Positions 22,775 through 33,705 of a stretch of 64,000 nt of DNA are shown piece by piece. A model generated the notes under the pieces. That model searched no databases and was not told the DNA's origin. It was given only the letters and a program-made list of their open reading frames with translations. Position numbers and translations under genes: made by a program. This stretch comes from Raffaelea ambrosiae (taxonomy: Eukaryota > Ascomycota > Sordariomycetes > Ophiostomatales > Ophiostomataceae), in contig PCDI01000014.1 of the NCBI GenBank assembly GCA_002778195.1, positions 442,116 to 506,115 on the forward strand, read 5' to 3'. Each line of letters opens with the position of its first letter. Within the stretch, counting starts at the first letter, position 1.

Positions 22775-23094
22775 TCAAACGCTGTCTTCATCTTCATCTT
22801 CATCAATGTAATTATTTTTCCCCCTCCTATTCTTTGGGCTCTTACCCTCGGTTTCACATATTAGGTAGTCATTGGCGATTGCATTATAAACGAGGGCCCA
22901 GATGAGGGCATACCAAACGTGGGCAAAGTTCGAAGGAAGTTCGCATGAAGAATACCTAGTTACATCTTTTGTTGCCAATCTTTGTGTGGTACTGGACGGC
23001 ACAACAGGACGAAGAAAACTCACCCGAATGGGGCTGAAAGGATAAAGGATGCCACCAGGCCCCACATCCGACTATTAACGCGGGTTCCCCGCAT
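22775..23094 (-). CDS. Possible transporter C-terminal fragment or small membrane protein
   Basis: Two exons (23024-23094 and 22775-22955) with an in-phase 68-nt intron would encode about 83 aa. The sequence runs MRGTRVNSRMWGLVASFIL, then a hydrophobic helix (FAHVWYALIWALVYN) and an acidic tail ending DEDEDEDSV. The composition resembles the last two helices of a multi-pass transporter. No upstream helices are visible because stops close the frame. It could be a relic. The branch point is weak. Confidence 0.28.
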
Positions 23095-23264
23095 CTCTTT
23101 TCATCTTACGCCATATCTTTTTGCTGTTTAGTAAGACACCCGCAAGCCTTTCACACATACAGCAAAGACACCCTACCACATCTGACCTACACCAGGCGCA
23201 TAGTCCAAAGGCAGACTGTCGCCTGGTCGTCTGTGTCGATTTGTGCATGGACGATTGAAAGTCG

Positions 23265-24380
23265 TCAAGCCGGCCGGCCTCTGTTTCCATGTTGGCTATT
23301 GCTCTTTGCTGCATCTGCCGGTATCATGGCCCTGTGGTGTCGTTTGCGCTCAGTGCTATCCCGCTCTGCTGCTCGATGAAAGCTTGGTCTTCGACAGAAA
23401 AAAAAGGCTCGGATCTCGGCCTGGAGCGCCGCCAGCACGTCGGCTGCGGAGGAAAACTCGCCGTGCCAGCACCGATGGATGGTGTCGGCAAATAGCAGCG
23501 GCCCGCCGTTGACGCCGGAAGCAGCGAGGTCTGGGAACTCGCCACGCTCGTAGCGCGCCTCGATGGCTCGGTGGTCCTGGCCCTCCCACGGCTCGTAGCC
23601 GGTGACGATCTGGTAGAAGCTCGAGCCGAGCGCGAACAGGTCCGTGGTCACGCTGCAGCCCATGTCGCCGTTCTCGTTCGCGGGCGTGCGCGGCATGAAG
23701 AACGCCGCGCTCTCGAGCGACAGCGCGGGCGCGCCGCAGACCGAGGAACCCGACAGGTCAATGATGCGCACACCCAAGCGGTCGTCCAGGACCATGTTCT
23801 CGGGCCGAATGTCTGCATGAATCACGTCGTGGGCATGCAGCAACACAACGGCGTCCGTGGCCTCCAGGGCCCAGCTGGCTCGCTGCCTGAGCGGGATAGC
23901 GGCGCCGCGTTCCTTCTCCTCTGGTGTCTGTTTTTTGTACTTGGCGCCGCCAGCCAGCTGTCGTCGCAGAGAGTAGTTGGGCATGAATTCGAGCGTGACG
24001 GAGACTCCCTCGTCGCCGTCGTCCTCGCACTCCAGCATCCGCACGAGGCGCCTGTGACCATCAGGGAGGTGTCGGTAGGCTTCGATTTCGCGCCGTAACT
24101 GCTTGCACTGGAAGTTGGCGTCGAGGGGGAAGTCCCAGGGTATAGGCGACTTACGGACTCGTGTCCCGCAATCTGTCAGCTGGACCAGACCGGTGTTCCC
24201 CAGGCCGATCATGGTCGTCTAAAGCAAACGAGACAAAGAAGAAAAAGAACGGAGTTGGGTGTTAGCAGACATCTTCTTGTTCAATATTATAGAATGTGAA
24301 GAGGGACATATACGCACCAAAATCTCATACATCTCATCATTGGGAATCTCCCGTCTTGCTTTTCTCCTGGGAGCTGCCAT
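23265..24380 (-). CDS. Protein kinase-like protein
   Basis: Exons 24318-24380 and 23265-24218, joined across a 99-nt intron (GTGCGT, TGCTAAC, TTTAG) in phase 0; 338 aa. A Gly-rich strand (IGLGNTG) is followed by a Lys near 44 (TRVRKSP). The catalytic loop HADIRPEN has His155, Asp157 and Asn162. The metal-binding DFG is replaced by Asp-Leu-Ser-Gly (Asp175). A TTDLFALGSSFYQIVTG stretch matches helix F of the kinase fold. These features fit small fungal kinase-like proteins. The HRD arginine is Ala and DFG is altered, but the acidic residues survive, so activity is possible. The last 40 residues are basic and disordered-looking; a further small intron there cannot be excluded. Confidence 0.72.
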
Positions 24381-25727
24381 TATGAACTACAGTGGTTGGC
24401 ACAAGGGCCGTGTCGTGATGGGGATGTGTAACTATTAATTATTATGGAGCAGAAAGGAAAATACAGCGCGGGGCACTGCACGCAGTAACATCACGTGCGT
24501 ACGCGTTGTCAGTTTGGCGCGTCGTCACGGGTTTGGGGTGTCGTGATGTGATCAAATTGGTGACACTCAATGACGCCCAGCGTTGCAACTCTTGTTTACT
24601 GTTTTATTTGAATTCTGCATCTAACATATATATATAGCGTATCAAGTCAATATTCTTGGCTTGATCTGATCGACAGACCACGACCACCTGCTCAAACCTG
24701 GTAATAGCCTTCGTCCCGACAGTCCTTGCCTGCTTTCGAGTAGCCCATGGTATCTTCGACAATCTTGTCTTCAGTCCGAACCACGGCTCTCGGCTTCGCC
24801 GCACCTCACCACAGTGCCCTTCGTGGCTATAAGACTACATGTGAAGATTACTGTGCGGTTCAATCGCCGACACATGCATGCTCGAACGGACACTGAAACG
24901 AAAATAATAAGCGATGCCAACAAGGCAACAATACATCTATGGCGACGGTGGCGACCTACCAGATAATGTTGCAACCTATTTCCTTGGGTGATGAACTTCA
25001 TATTGGCGTTTTCTGCTCGCCGAATTTGTTGTACATACCCTGCAGTGTTCTTTCTACATTCTTTCCTCGTCGAAGGGGGGAGAACGGCGACCTTATGTTT
25101 GGAATTCTACACGCTCTGCCCTCCCCAAGATAGCTGCCTGCTGCCTATTTCATGCCGTGAGTTGGCGCGTCTCGATAAAGAATCGCGTATTTTGTGCAGA
25201 GAAGCTGTACATTGGTGTCAGGCTTACCACCAGCACACCACTTCGGGCGGCGACGTCGGGCAGCAAGTGCATCGAGCACAGAGATGATTGGCTTGTGCGC
25301 AGCCTATCGCAAACGCGAGAAGTGTGAAGTTCTACCTGTCAACACCATGCTCCTGCTATTCTCACCAAACGGGGCACTTTTTCATGTACCTCGTCACCAT
25401 CAAGAGTTTTCTTCTTTCTTTGCCTGAGAATTAAGGGATCAAATGCGGGTAGCTTTGGAGGAGCAAATGTTGCGACTCCCAGCCCGTCCCGTCCAAATTC
25501 GATACCAGGAAATATACCGACGACAAAAAGAAATATCCGGGTTAATTCAAGACCGTGAACAATCTCACATTTGGCTCTGACATCACCTCCTCAGCCGAAA
25601 TGAGATGCGTTATTAGCCGCTGAGATAGGGCAACCATGTATATGAGGACAACGTACAGTTTTTGTCTTCATAGTCTCTTCTCATTCATCTTCTGGGATGT
25701 TAGCAAACAGAACAAAACGCGAACACA
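24381..25727. other. Divergent intergenic region
   Basis: Promoter side of the kinase-like gene (left) and of the DUF8021 gene (right). No supported gene. The middle part has mixed AT-rich sequence and short frames only. Confidence 0.5.
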
Positions 25728-26573
25728 ATGTTGCTCACAGCTCTTTTGTCTGTCACCTTCGTCTCACAGGTCACGGCCTTGTGCTCGCGTACATTTTTAA
25801 AGAATGCAACCCAGACATACCTGGCAGCCCAGGAAGGCGGAAAGGGTGTGCCCGGCCTGTTTAAGCTGGCGGCCAACCACACCTACCTCGAGAATGACAA
25901 GCCTGCCGATCTTGACAAGGGCATACTGAGCAAGGCTCTCAAGATTGACCACAGCATCACCACTCACGACGCCGTCCAGTGTGGCGCCTTTGTCGAGATC
26001 ATTGCCGCGGACCCGGCAGCCCCGCACGTCATCGGAACACGCATGCTGTTCGACCGAAACTCGACCCTCCTGACGCGGATGGAGAGCATCGTGACGACGA
26101 CGGGCGACTGGGCCTTCAATGCCACAGGGTACCTCTACTGGGCCTCGCGCGAGAACTGGGACCCCATCCCGGCCGACAAGCAAGATACCCGTGCCGTCAT
26201 CCAGGCCGCCGGAGACGCCTATTTCGACCGCTTTGCCAACGCGTCTGTCGTCGTGCCGTGGGGCACGCCGTGTGCGCGGCTCGAGGGCGGCGCCTACACG
26301 GGCCAGCGAGACAACGGCACGGGGTCCACCTGCGATCTGGGTCTTCCGTCAACGATCCACGTCACGGACCGGCGGTACATCGTGGACGAGGAGATGGGCA
26401 CGGTGGACATTTTCCTGGGCTTCCCAGAGCTGGACCGGACACAGGGAGAGACTCCGATGCCAGACAGCCACGTGTTCCGGGTGGAGGGCGGCAAGATCCG
26501 GGCGATCCATACGGTCTCGACGTGTGTGACACCGGGCTGCGGTGTGGACTTTGGGGCCTTGAGTGGGAATTAG
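25728..26573 (+). CDS. Secreted DUF8021 (NTF2-like) protein
   Basis: Single exon, 281 aa. The signal peptide is about residues 1-18 (ends VTALC). The body has the typical run of this fungal secreted family: LAANHTYLENDKP, an NTF2-like core with FNATGYLYWASRENWDPIP, then VPWGTPCARLEGGAYTG, DRRYIVDEEMGTVDIFLGF and FRVEGGKIRAIHTVS. Several N-glycosylation sequons and paired Cys fit secretion. No enzymatic activity is established for the family as far as I know. Confidence 0.8.
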   Translation: MLLTALLSVTFVSQVTALCSRTFLKNATQTYLAAQEGGKGVPGLFKLAANHTYLENDKPADLDKGILSKALKIDHSITTHDAVQCGAFVEIIAADPAAPHVIGTRMLFDRNSTLLTRMESIVTTTGDWAFNATGYLYWASRENWDPIPADKQDTRAVIQAAGDAYFDRFANASVVVPWGTPCARLEGGAYTGQRDNGTGSTCDLGLPSTIHVTDRRYIVDEEMGTVDIFLGFPELDRTQGETPMPDSHVFRVEGGKIRAIHTVSTCVTPGCGVDFGALSGN

Positions 26574-26918
26574 CCATGGTCCGAGAGAGAGGCTGCCGTC
26601 GAATAATTTTTTTAATGGAATAGTCCGGGGAAACAAGGAAGGTGCACCTTTGCAAGGAGACGTGCCTGCCATTTTTAGTGTTGCTATATCCATATTTGCG
26701 TTTTGTCCTAATACGGGGAAGGTGCGAATAAGCATTTGTTTACCACCCCAAAAGGAGATTTTCAAGCATGTATGGCAGGAGAAGCAGACACAAACGACAA
26801 CCAAAATTTGATACTGACTTGCCTACGCATTTGCTACCGCTCGCTGCCAGTACATTGTTTGGCCCAACACCGCACTCGGGATATCCACGAAACAGCTTAG
26901 CCGAGAGTATCTTCAAAC
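26574..26918. other. Short intergenic region
   Basis: Terminator of the DUF8021 gene and promoter of the next gene on the same strand. No further feature. Confidence 0.5.
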
Positions 26919-28187
26919 ATGAGCTACAGCAGAGGCGGCTACGGCTCCTTTCGCGGCCCTCATAGAAATAACGTAGGCTATCACCAAGAGGGCATCAATA
27001 GTTACATCAACAATGCATACAACACAGCAATCAACGCCGGAGACAACGCTGGACACGACCAACACGCCCTAGCCGTCTACGATGCCATGGCCGCGAACAG
27101 CTTCAACAGACTCGCCGGACAACACGGGAAGGGAGGAGACGGCGGTGCCAAGGCCGTCGAAGCGGCCAAGCATGCCAGGAACAGGGAGGACGGCGAAGAT
27201 GCCGACTACCTGCCCTTGATCGCAGACACCAAAAAATATGTCGCCATGGTCAACGCCGGGGCCAACACCAACCCGTCCATTTCCTTCAAGGGCGACATCG
27301 CGGAGCGCCACAGAGAGGTGCGCGCAGAGGACGTGCCGGCCGCCGCGCACCTGGCCAGCCTCCGCACCATCTTCGGCTACGGCGACAGGCTCCTGCAGTA
27401 CATCCCGGGCCGCTTCTATCCGTCCAACATGTGGGACGTCGTGCTGGTCTGCATCGCCGTGGACAAGCCCCGCGGGCCCCAGGTCAAATGGGACGGCGTC
27501 GCGCCTGATCGCCACACCGCCTTGGGCGTGTCCATCCTCGACACCCGCGCGCTCCGGGACGCCATGGAGAGCCGGCCCGTCGGCTCGACCATTGGCCGCG
27601 ACGTCACCTACCTCGCACAGCCGGCCTCGGACATGTTTGTCCGCTCCTACCACTACACCGTGTGCGACGCCGCCCACTGCACCGCCGCCCAGGTCGAGCC
27701 CAACTTCTTCTTTGGGCCCGCGGCGGAGGTCCCCTACCACAGCGACGGCAGCGCCGGCCGCAGCGGCGGCGGTGTGGACGCCCTGCTGCAGGAGCTGCTG
27801 CCGCCGGACCGCGCCGCGGTGCTGGTGACGCACCCCGACTGGGCCGATGCCGAGACGCTCAAGACGGCGCTGGGCGTGCGGACGTGGCGCCCGCTGTACG
27901 AGCTGGACCTGCTCAAAGTGGTGGCGCACACGGCCCGGAAGCCGCCCCACGGCGAGTTCCCGGCGCACACGCTGCGACAGATTCTGCACTGGCTCGGCAT
28001 CACGATGCTGAGGGGGCCAGACGGGGGAACACACCTGCGCGTGGCAGGCAACACGGCACACTACGGGCTGCGGGCGGTGGTGCGGGCGGTGGTGAAGGAC
28101 GCGAACCACAGGGGGGGCATGGACACGGATCTGAGCCGGATCTTGTTGGCCATCGGTTCGGCAAAGGCGAGCATCAACTGGGGCTGA
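26919..28187 (+). CDS. Gfd2/YDR514C-like (QIP-like) RNase H-fold protein, degenerate
   Basis: Single exon, 422 aa. The N-terminal 40 residues are Gly/Arg/Tyr/Asn-rich. From about residue 165 to the end it follows the layout of fungal Gfd2/YDR514C-type 3'-5' exonuclease-like domains: a strand ending VVLVCIAVDKPR, a central RSYHYTVCDAAHC strand, an L-L-V-T-H-P-D-W segment, and a C-terminal GNTAHYGLRAVVRAV helix. In active DEDD nucleases I would expect D-x-E in the first strand and an Asp after Asn in the GND-A-H motif. Here these are Asp-Lys-Pro and Asn-Thr-Ala-His. The protein therefore looks like a non-catalytic relative. The fold call rests on motif order recalled from the family. Confidence 0.6.
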   Translation: MSYSRGGYGSFRGPHRNNVGYHQEGINSYINNAYNTAINAGDNAGHDQHALAVYDAMAANSFNRLAGQHGKGGDGGAKAVEAAKHARNREDGEDADYLPLIADTKKYVAMVNAGANTNPSISFKGDIAERHREVRAEDVPAAAHLASLRTIFGYGDRLLQYIPGRFYPSNMWDVVLVCIAVDKPRGPQVKWDGVAPDRHTALGVSILDTRALRDAMESRPVGSTIGRDVTYLAQPASDMFVRSYHYTVCDAAHCTAAQVEPNFFFGPAAEVPYHSDGSAGRSGGGVDALLQELLPPDRAAVLVTHPDWADAETLKTALGVRTWRPLYELDLLKVVAHTARKPPHGEFPAHTLRQILHWLGITMLRGPDGGTHLRVAGNTAHYGLRAVVRAVVKDANHRGGMDTDLSRILLAIGSAKASINWG

Positions 28188-28783
28188 AAGCAGTCGGAGA
28201 GGCGGAGAAACATGGAAAGATGGGAAAAAAAGCGAGGCAGAAAACAAATCGAGGAGCGAAGAGATAGGAACGGGGCGCAGCCAAGTGAAGAACGGATGGT
28301 CCGGAACGGGTAGTCCACCAGAGAGGATTGGCATCCGTGTGTTAGTTGGGCGGGGAAAGAAGACGAATCATAAGAGCTCGGCGGCATGAGGGGGTCATAA
28401 TTGGGGTATCGGGAGGTGGGAGCGGCTCCTGGGGGGTTGGTGCTGTCGTTTGGGAGACTCAGAATGTGCCGTGAGAGGGGTCAAACGTTTGGAGTAGGTG
28501 CATAGGCAAACATTCTTTGGGGGGGGTTCGTGTGTTTGCTTGTTTCGTCTTCTTTGTCGCGTTTCTGATGGTATATCTTTTTTTCCTCTCTGTCGAGTTT
28601 CTGGCGCTTTCTCGTTTTGTCTTTCAATTCTGTCTGTATCGTTGGGTGTTTCACTTTTTCTGTATTGTTTGCTATTTGCATTTTTTGCCTTTCTTTAAAT
28701 TACATAACTGTCGAGACCCAGATTCCCGTGCTTTCAACCGCTCGTCTTCCCATTTTTATTCGCCGTTCCCTTTCCCGGTAGCC
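28188..28783. other. Convergent intergenic region
   Basis: Lies between two genes that converge. It probably holds both 3' ends: G-rich on the left, T-rich on the right. Confidence 0.5.
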
Positions 28784-29359
28784 CTACAAGTTGGCTGGCA
28801 GAGCACCCGACTGCTTGGCCGTGTAAGTGGCAATGGCATCCATCAGCGGCGGCGACAGGGCATCGTACGTCTCGAGACCGATGGCGTGGAACCGCTTGCG
28901 CACGTCGTCCATGCCGGCCGGGCTGAACCCCTGCTCGATAATGGAGGACACAAAGGCGGCAAACTGCGGCTCCTGCCAGCCCTTGGTGGGCGACAGCTCG
29001 GCGTGCACAAAGTCGAGGCCCTTGAACGGGTGGTCCTTGACGATGCGGCCGTACAGGTGGACGCCGCAGCCGGTGCAGGCGTGGCGCTGGATGGCGGCCG
29101 AGGGGTCGACAATCTTGAGCTTTTCCGGGTGGGCGGTCACCTTGACCTTGTCGACGGGGATGACGCCAATGACGCTGAAGAGGGCGCCCTTGGGCTTCCA
29201 GCACTTGGAGCAGCCGCAGGCGTGGTTGTGCAGGATGTTGCTGCCGAGGGTGACCTCGACGGGGTCAGAGGCGCAGTGGCAGCGCAGGACGCCGCCGGCA
29301 AAGTTGGGGTCGCCCTTGGTGATGCCGTTGTCGAGCACGGGGTGGAGAGAGGGAGCCAT
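28784..29359 (-). CDS. S-(hydroxymethyl)glutathione synthase (glutathione-dependent formaldehyde-activating enzyme)
   Basis: Single exon, 191 aa. It catalyses or stabilises the adduct of formaldehyde and glutathione, feeding the glutathione-dependent formaldehyde oxidation pathway in the cytosol. The Zn-binding cysteines of the GFA/CENP-V fold are all visible: Cys27 and Cys29 (CHC), Cys48/Cys50/Cys53 (CGCSKC), and Cys95/Cys98 (CTGCG). The length is normal for fungal orthologues. The frame is open 51 nt upstream, but the ATG at 29359 starts the conserved MAPSLHPVLDNG segment. A long non-coding region lies upstream. Confidence 0.9.
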   Translation of the reverse strand: MAPSLHPVLDNGITKGDPNFAGGVLRCHCASDPVEVTLGSNILHNHACGCSKCWKPKGALFSVIGVIPVDKVKVTAHPEKLKIVDPSAAIQRHACTGCGVHLYGRIVKDHPFKGLDFVHAELSPTKGWQEPQFAAFVSSIIEQGFSPAGMDDVRKRFHAIGLETYDALSPPLMDAIATYTAKQSGALPANL

Positions 29360-31440
29360 TTTGGAGGAGTAGGTCGAAAGACGGGGCCAAAAAAAAGGAG
29401 GAGATAACAAAGTCTTGCGCGTGTGAAACTACACGTCCAACGTCTGATATCGGTGACTGGGGAGGCAGAGAATGGTAGTGGGAAGAAACAGAGTACGTCG
29501 AATGGACGGAAACAGCTTTCCACAGACCTCTCAGACTGCCCGCCATATCCCTTTTATACTCTTGGTGCCTCCCGTCGCGCAACTACCGATGCGGAGGCGA
29601 ATTAACCGGAACAGCTTTCCTCCTTCGCACTGCCCGCTCACTTGCTGGGCAGGACAACCAAAGAAGGCAATGGATTCCCCGAGAATACCCAAGGGGCGGC
29701 CCAGGCACACATGTGCGCGCACACACACACACAAAGACGTGCAGCGGTTCCGCTTTCCGAGTCTCAGCATCATCTTAGCCAAGAAGTCCTTCCTGGCCTG
29801 GCTGTGCTCATTCGGGTACGAAGAGCTAGGGAAAGCTCCCCGTCCAATGGAAGGCGGTCTCGTTCCGGGGAAATCCAGAAAGAGAAGGGCGTCGCTGAGA
29901 CGGCGCCAACACAAAGAGCCGTAGCACGCTGTGCAGCGCCTCTGGCAGGGAAAGCGTCCAGCGAGCGCTGCAGCAGTTTTGAAAGTCCCCCAAGACGCCC
30001 CCAGGTATGCCGAAAGTGCTCAAATCCCACCCCAGAGCTGCCGCAGCTCGGCCGTGTGTCCTTGGCTCTCATTGGCTGCCACTGGCTGCACAGCAGGACG
30101 GGCTGGACGCAGCGCCGTAACGGCTGCTTGGTGCGTCGTCTTTTTTTCCCTCTTTGGGGGACGGGTCCCCCATCCGTTCCCCTGTTTGCTGGTGGCTTCC
30201 CCATATTTTTCCCAGGCTCCATCGCTCCATCTTTCCGATGGGATGCCGAGACGACCCCGAGAGACCCCGAGCGTGCTTGACTCCGCACGGCTGGACTGAG
30301 GGGTTGCAGCGCCGGAGTTTATGGATTTTGTGCAGCACAGGGCGAATTGTTGCCAATGGGGGGGGGTCTGGGAAGCAGATAGATGCATCTCTCTTTCAGT
30401 CTGGTTGGTGCAGGGATTCGTCATGCCCCCTCACCTCGCGCTGACAAGGGAGCGAGCGCGATGTCGCCATTCTGTGCCGCCGAGGGGCCGTTGTTCCACG
30501 GGAACAGCCAGAGAGGTGAGAGGCTAGCAGAACAGAGAGAGATGACGACATTGGCGAGACTGCGCAATTGTCGCCCCGGAAGGGGGTAGCCTGTCGTCGG
30601 TCCCGAACAGTGGAAGCAGCAAAAAAAGATGTGTCAGCAAGCTGCACGGGGCCAATCGCTGGCGGATTGTCCGACGGCCGGAATCGTTGGACCAAACGAG
30701 TAAGTCTACTCGACGGGCGTCTGTTGGGCGGGTATCTGGAGAGAGGCCATGCTTGCGTGGGCTGGCGAGTTGCTTGTGAAAGGAAAACGGAAAAAAGAAA
30801 GAAGAGCCGTGGTGAGAAGAAGCTCCAAAAATTGAAAATGAAAAATTTCGAGGCTCGAAATGCCAGGTCAAAATAATAAAAAATAAAAAATAAATCAATG
30901 AAAATCAAGGGCCAACCCCCCCAATGCATTCTATGCTGGGTCGCGCCTGCCTTTTCAGCAACGTCGAGCGTGCCTTCCTTTATATCTTTTGTAACCCATT
31001 GCGCCGTCCCCAATGGATGGGCCAAACGGGTTCTAATTAGTGAACCCGGATGGCCCCTCCAGTCATACAGCGTGGCGTGGCCGCTGGTAGCGGCCGGCAG
31101 TGGTCCCTGTAGCCCGCCTGCGAATGTGAGCTTAACGGGCGTGCTGCTGCCGCTCTTGACCGCCTCCAGCGAATCAGAGCCTGCCTTTTCTATCTGCCAT
31201 CATTGCAACCAAAAATAAAGCTAAAGCAAGACCCCCAGCCCAGTTGACCCAAATGCATGGTTCATCCCGCCATGGCCTCGTGGCCGACCTGTCATCACGG
31301 CACTTCTGTCCCCAGCCTTGTCCTTGCCCTTTTCATCTTTGCCATCTTCTCTTGGCCTCGTTCCGGTACGGTTTGCGTCCACGATGTACCTAAGGGGGGA
31401 AGAATATCAGCCCAAGTGGGACGCGTTGAACGAGTAAGTC
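29360..31440. other. Intergenic region
   Basis: Promoter of the formaldehyde-activating gene, then about 2 kb with no recognisable gene on either strand. Many open frames exist, but they are Arg/Pro/Ser-rich with no domain features. Confidence 0.5.
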
Positions 31441-32703
31441 AGTGTCGCCCAAAGGCGACAGGATTCACTTGCACGGGGACGTAGTAGTGGATGCGCGTGT
31501 CCGGCACCTCGTTGGCCACGTCGGCGAGCAAGACATCGACCGCGCCCGACGACATGCCCAACCCTTGAGCCGAGACTTTTTTTCGTGATCGCCGACAGCC
31601 CTTCCGAGAAGGTGGTCATCTGCCACAGCCCCAGCGTCTTGGCCTCGCGGCCCTTGGGGCCACGGATTGCCCGGCAGCGCGTACCGCTCCTCGACCACGT
31701 CGACAAATCCGACGTCGCGCATCATGCCGGCCATCTTGGCGGTCACGAGCATATCAAGCCCGGGCCGGCGACCGGCCTCGACGTACAGCTGTTCGAGCCG
31801 TTTGAGCGTGGTGCTCTGGAGGGTGTTGTCGACGGCCCAGATTCCCGTACCGGTGCCGACATCGAGGACATGCCTTGGGTCTTGCAATGGCGAACGGTAG
31901 AGCTGGCCCTTGAGCATCAGGAGGAAGACGGAGTGTTGAATATCTGATTGGTGGCTTGTCAATTTCTAGGACGGTGCCGGGGAGGCAGGGGCCACCACAG
32001 AACGTAGAGATCACCGATGCCACTCGCCCAGACGATCTCACTCGGTCTGGCCTGGTTAGTGTAGACGCGTACTGCACTCCAAAGCTGGCTGGCCTACCTC
32101 GTCGTTCGGCACCAAGTATTCTGGTCGCGTCCGTTTCTCTACAGAGCCAACCTGCCCACACATGACTCCTGCTTCGTGTAAACGTACTGCCTTTGAACCT
32201 GTGGAAGGTCTGGCCGTCTTCATCGACAAACTCGTACACACTGGAAGGGACGGATTGGGTGCGAGACGTTCGTCATTTGGCCAGACAACAGTGAACAAAG
32301 TAAATGGTCGAGCAAGGACAGTCGAGCGAAGCGAGGACAATCAAAATCGAGAGAATGGGATGTCGATTTGAGAGAGGACATGTCGTAATCGCTTGCACTG
32401 GCATCGAGGTCGACCTGTGTTAGGTGTGTTAGCCAGATGTTCCCGGCGCAATCCCACGGCCTTGGCTCTGGCCAAAACCCACGCTGAGACCGGTGCTGAA
32501 ATAAGACGCCGATCCCGTATCGCCGTTGTCGTTCACGAAAAAGGACAGATCCGTGTCCCCCGTGGTGCGTGAGTCATTGCCTTCTGGCGATATTGCTGCA
32601 GTCTTTGCGGTCGTCGTCTTCTCTGTCGCCGCTATCGGTTCTGATGCAGCCTGCGTCACGTCACCAACCTCTACCCTCGTCGTCGCCATGTGCTGTTCTT
32701 CGT
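31441..32703 (-). pseudogene. Broken SAM-dependent (LaeA/TAM-type) methyltransferase
   Basis: Pieces of one methyltransferase appear in order on the minus strand. The N-terminal Ser/Thr-rich tail starts at ATG 32703. Then comes VYEFVDEDGQTFHRFKGS near 32200-32240, EYLVPNDE near 32110, and DIQHSVFLLMLKGQLY with the SAM motif I HVLDVGTGTGIWAVD near 31830-31940. The sequence then jumps straight to a C-terminal part (MMRDVGFVDVVEERY, then NPWP) at 31650-31750, and in another frame to KTLGLWQMTTFSEGL. About 130-150 residues expected between motif I and the C-terminal helix are missing, and at least one frameshift follows. Introns can explain the joins near the 5' end but not the missing core. It is most likely inactive. 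Confidence 0.7.
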
Positions 32704-33705
32704 CGACGTACATTTTTTGCGTCGTTTGAGCAGCTCTACGTCGACTCTGTTGACACACGAATTGTTGTGTCGCATTTGAGGGGGGCTAAACAAAAACAAA
32801 CAAATATGTCGGCGACGTCTCACAAGACACATGCACATGCACGGAACCAACGGCTTCCAGAAGCGGCCAAGATTGAAAACCAGCCATGGCCATACGTCGT
32901 TATTGGCCCATGGCCGGGCAGTCACAAGAAGGGGGGACCAGACCAGACCATTGGCTGGCCTTATGCAAGGGAGGCATCACCTTGTTCCTAGAAAGATGGT
33001 CTGCTCTCGGTTCTTCCAGTTGGGTTCTTACGGGCCTCACTTGCTGCGAATGTGTTAGAGACGGCGTGCTGTCTTAGCTCTGTATTAGTTGCGGGATCAA
33101 CTCAAGCGGCTGCTGGGGTATGGGGCCGGCCAGCCAATGGAAACAACGGACAACGTCCCCGGGGAGGATCCAGAAAAGTGGCCGAACGGTTGAGGGGCCG
33201 GCAGTTTGCCAGCTGGGGGAGGACAGATACCGTGCAGGTGGCCTTTTTCTGGTGCTATGTAGTATAAAGACCTCAAGCTTTAGTCGGCATCCGTCTTTTT
33301 TCTTCGTTTTTCGTCTTTCCCCTTTATTTTCGAATTGTTTCCGAAGACGAACACATAACATCGATGTCTCTGAAGAGGTCCCTTCTTAGACAACATTTGC
33401 TTTGTGATAAAATTCCGCTCAAACTCGAGAAATAGGACGAGACATTTGAATAGAAAAGTGCATTCTAAGTACGAAGTGGGTGTCGTCGACATGCTCAAAA
33501 CTCTAACACCTCCGGATTATCTCATTGCGGTCATGTTATGGTATTCCGATTCTCATTCACATTTCTGGTTCGATTTTATCCGTATTCGCTGAAATCTGAC
33601 ACCCTATGCTGAATCAGACATCACTGCTTAGAAGCAACTAGGCATGCCCATGGCCACAGATGCAACCTCGGCCATGGGCTGTCGCCATCACCACCGCCAA
33701 TTCTT
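32704..33705. other. Intergenic region
   Basis: No supported gene. A TATAAAG lies near 33258 on the plus strand with only a 23-codon ATG frame after it. Confidence 0.45.

Noticed and set aside
33364..33435. Short ATG frame after a TATAAAG box
   Set aside because: Only 23 codons with no feature; chance is sufficient.
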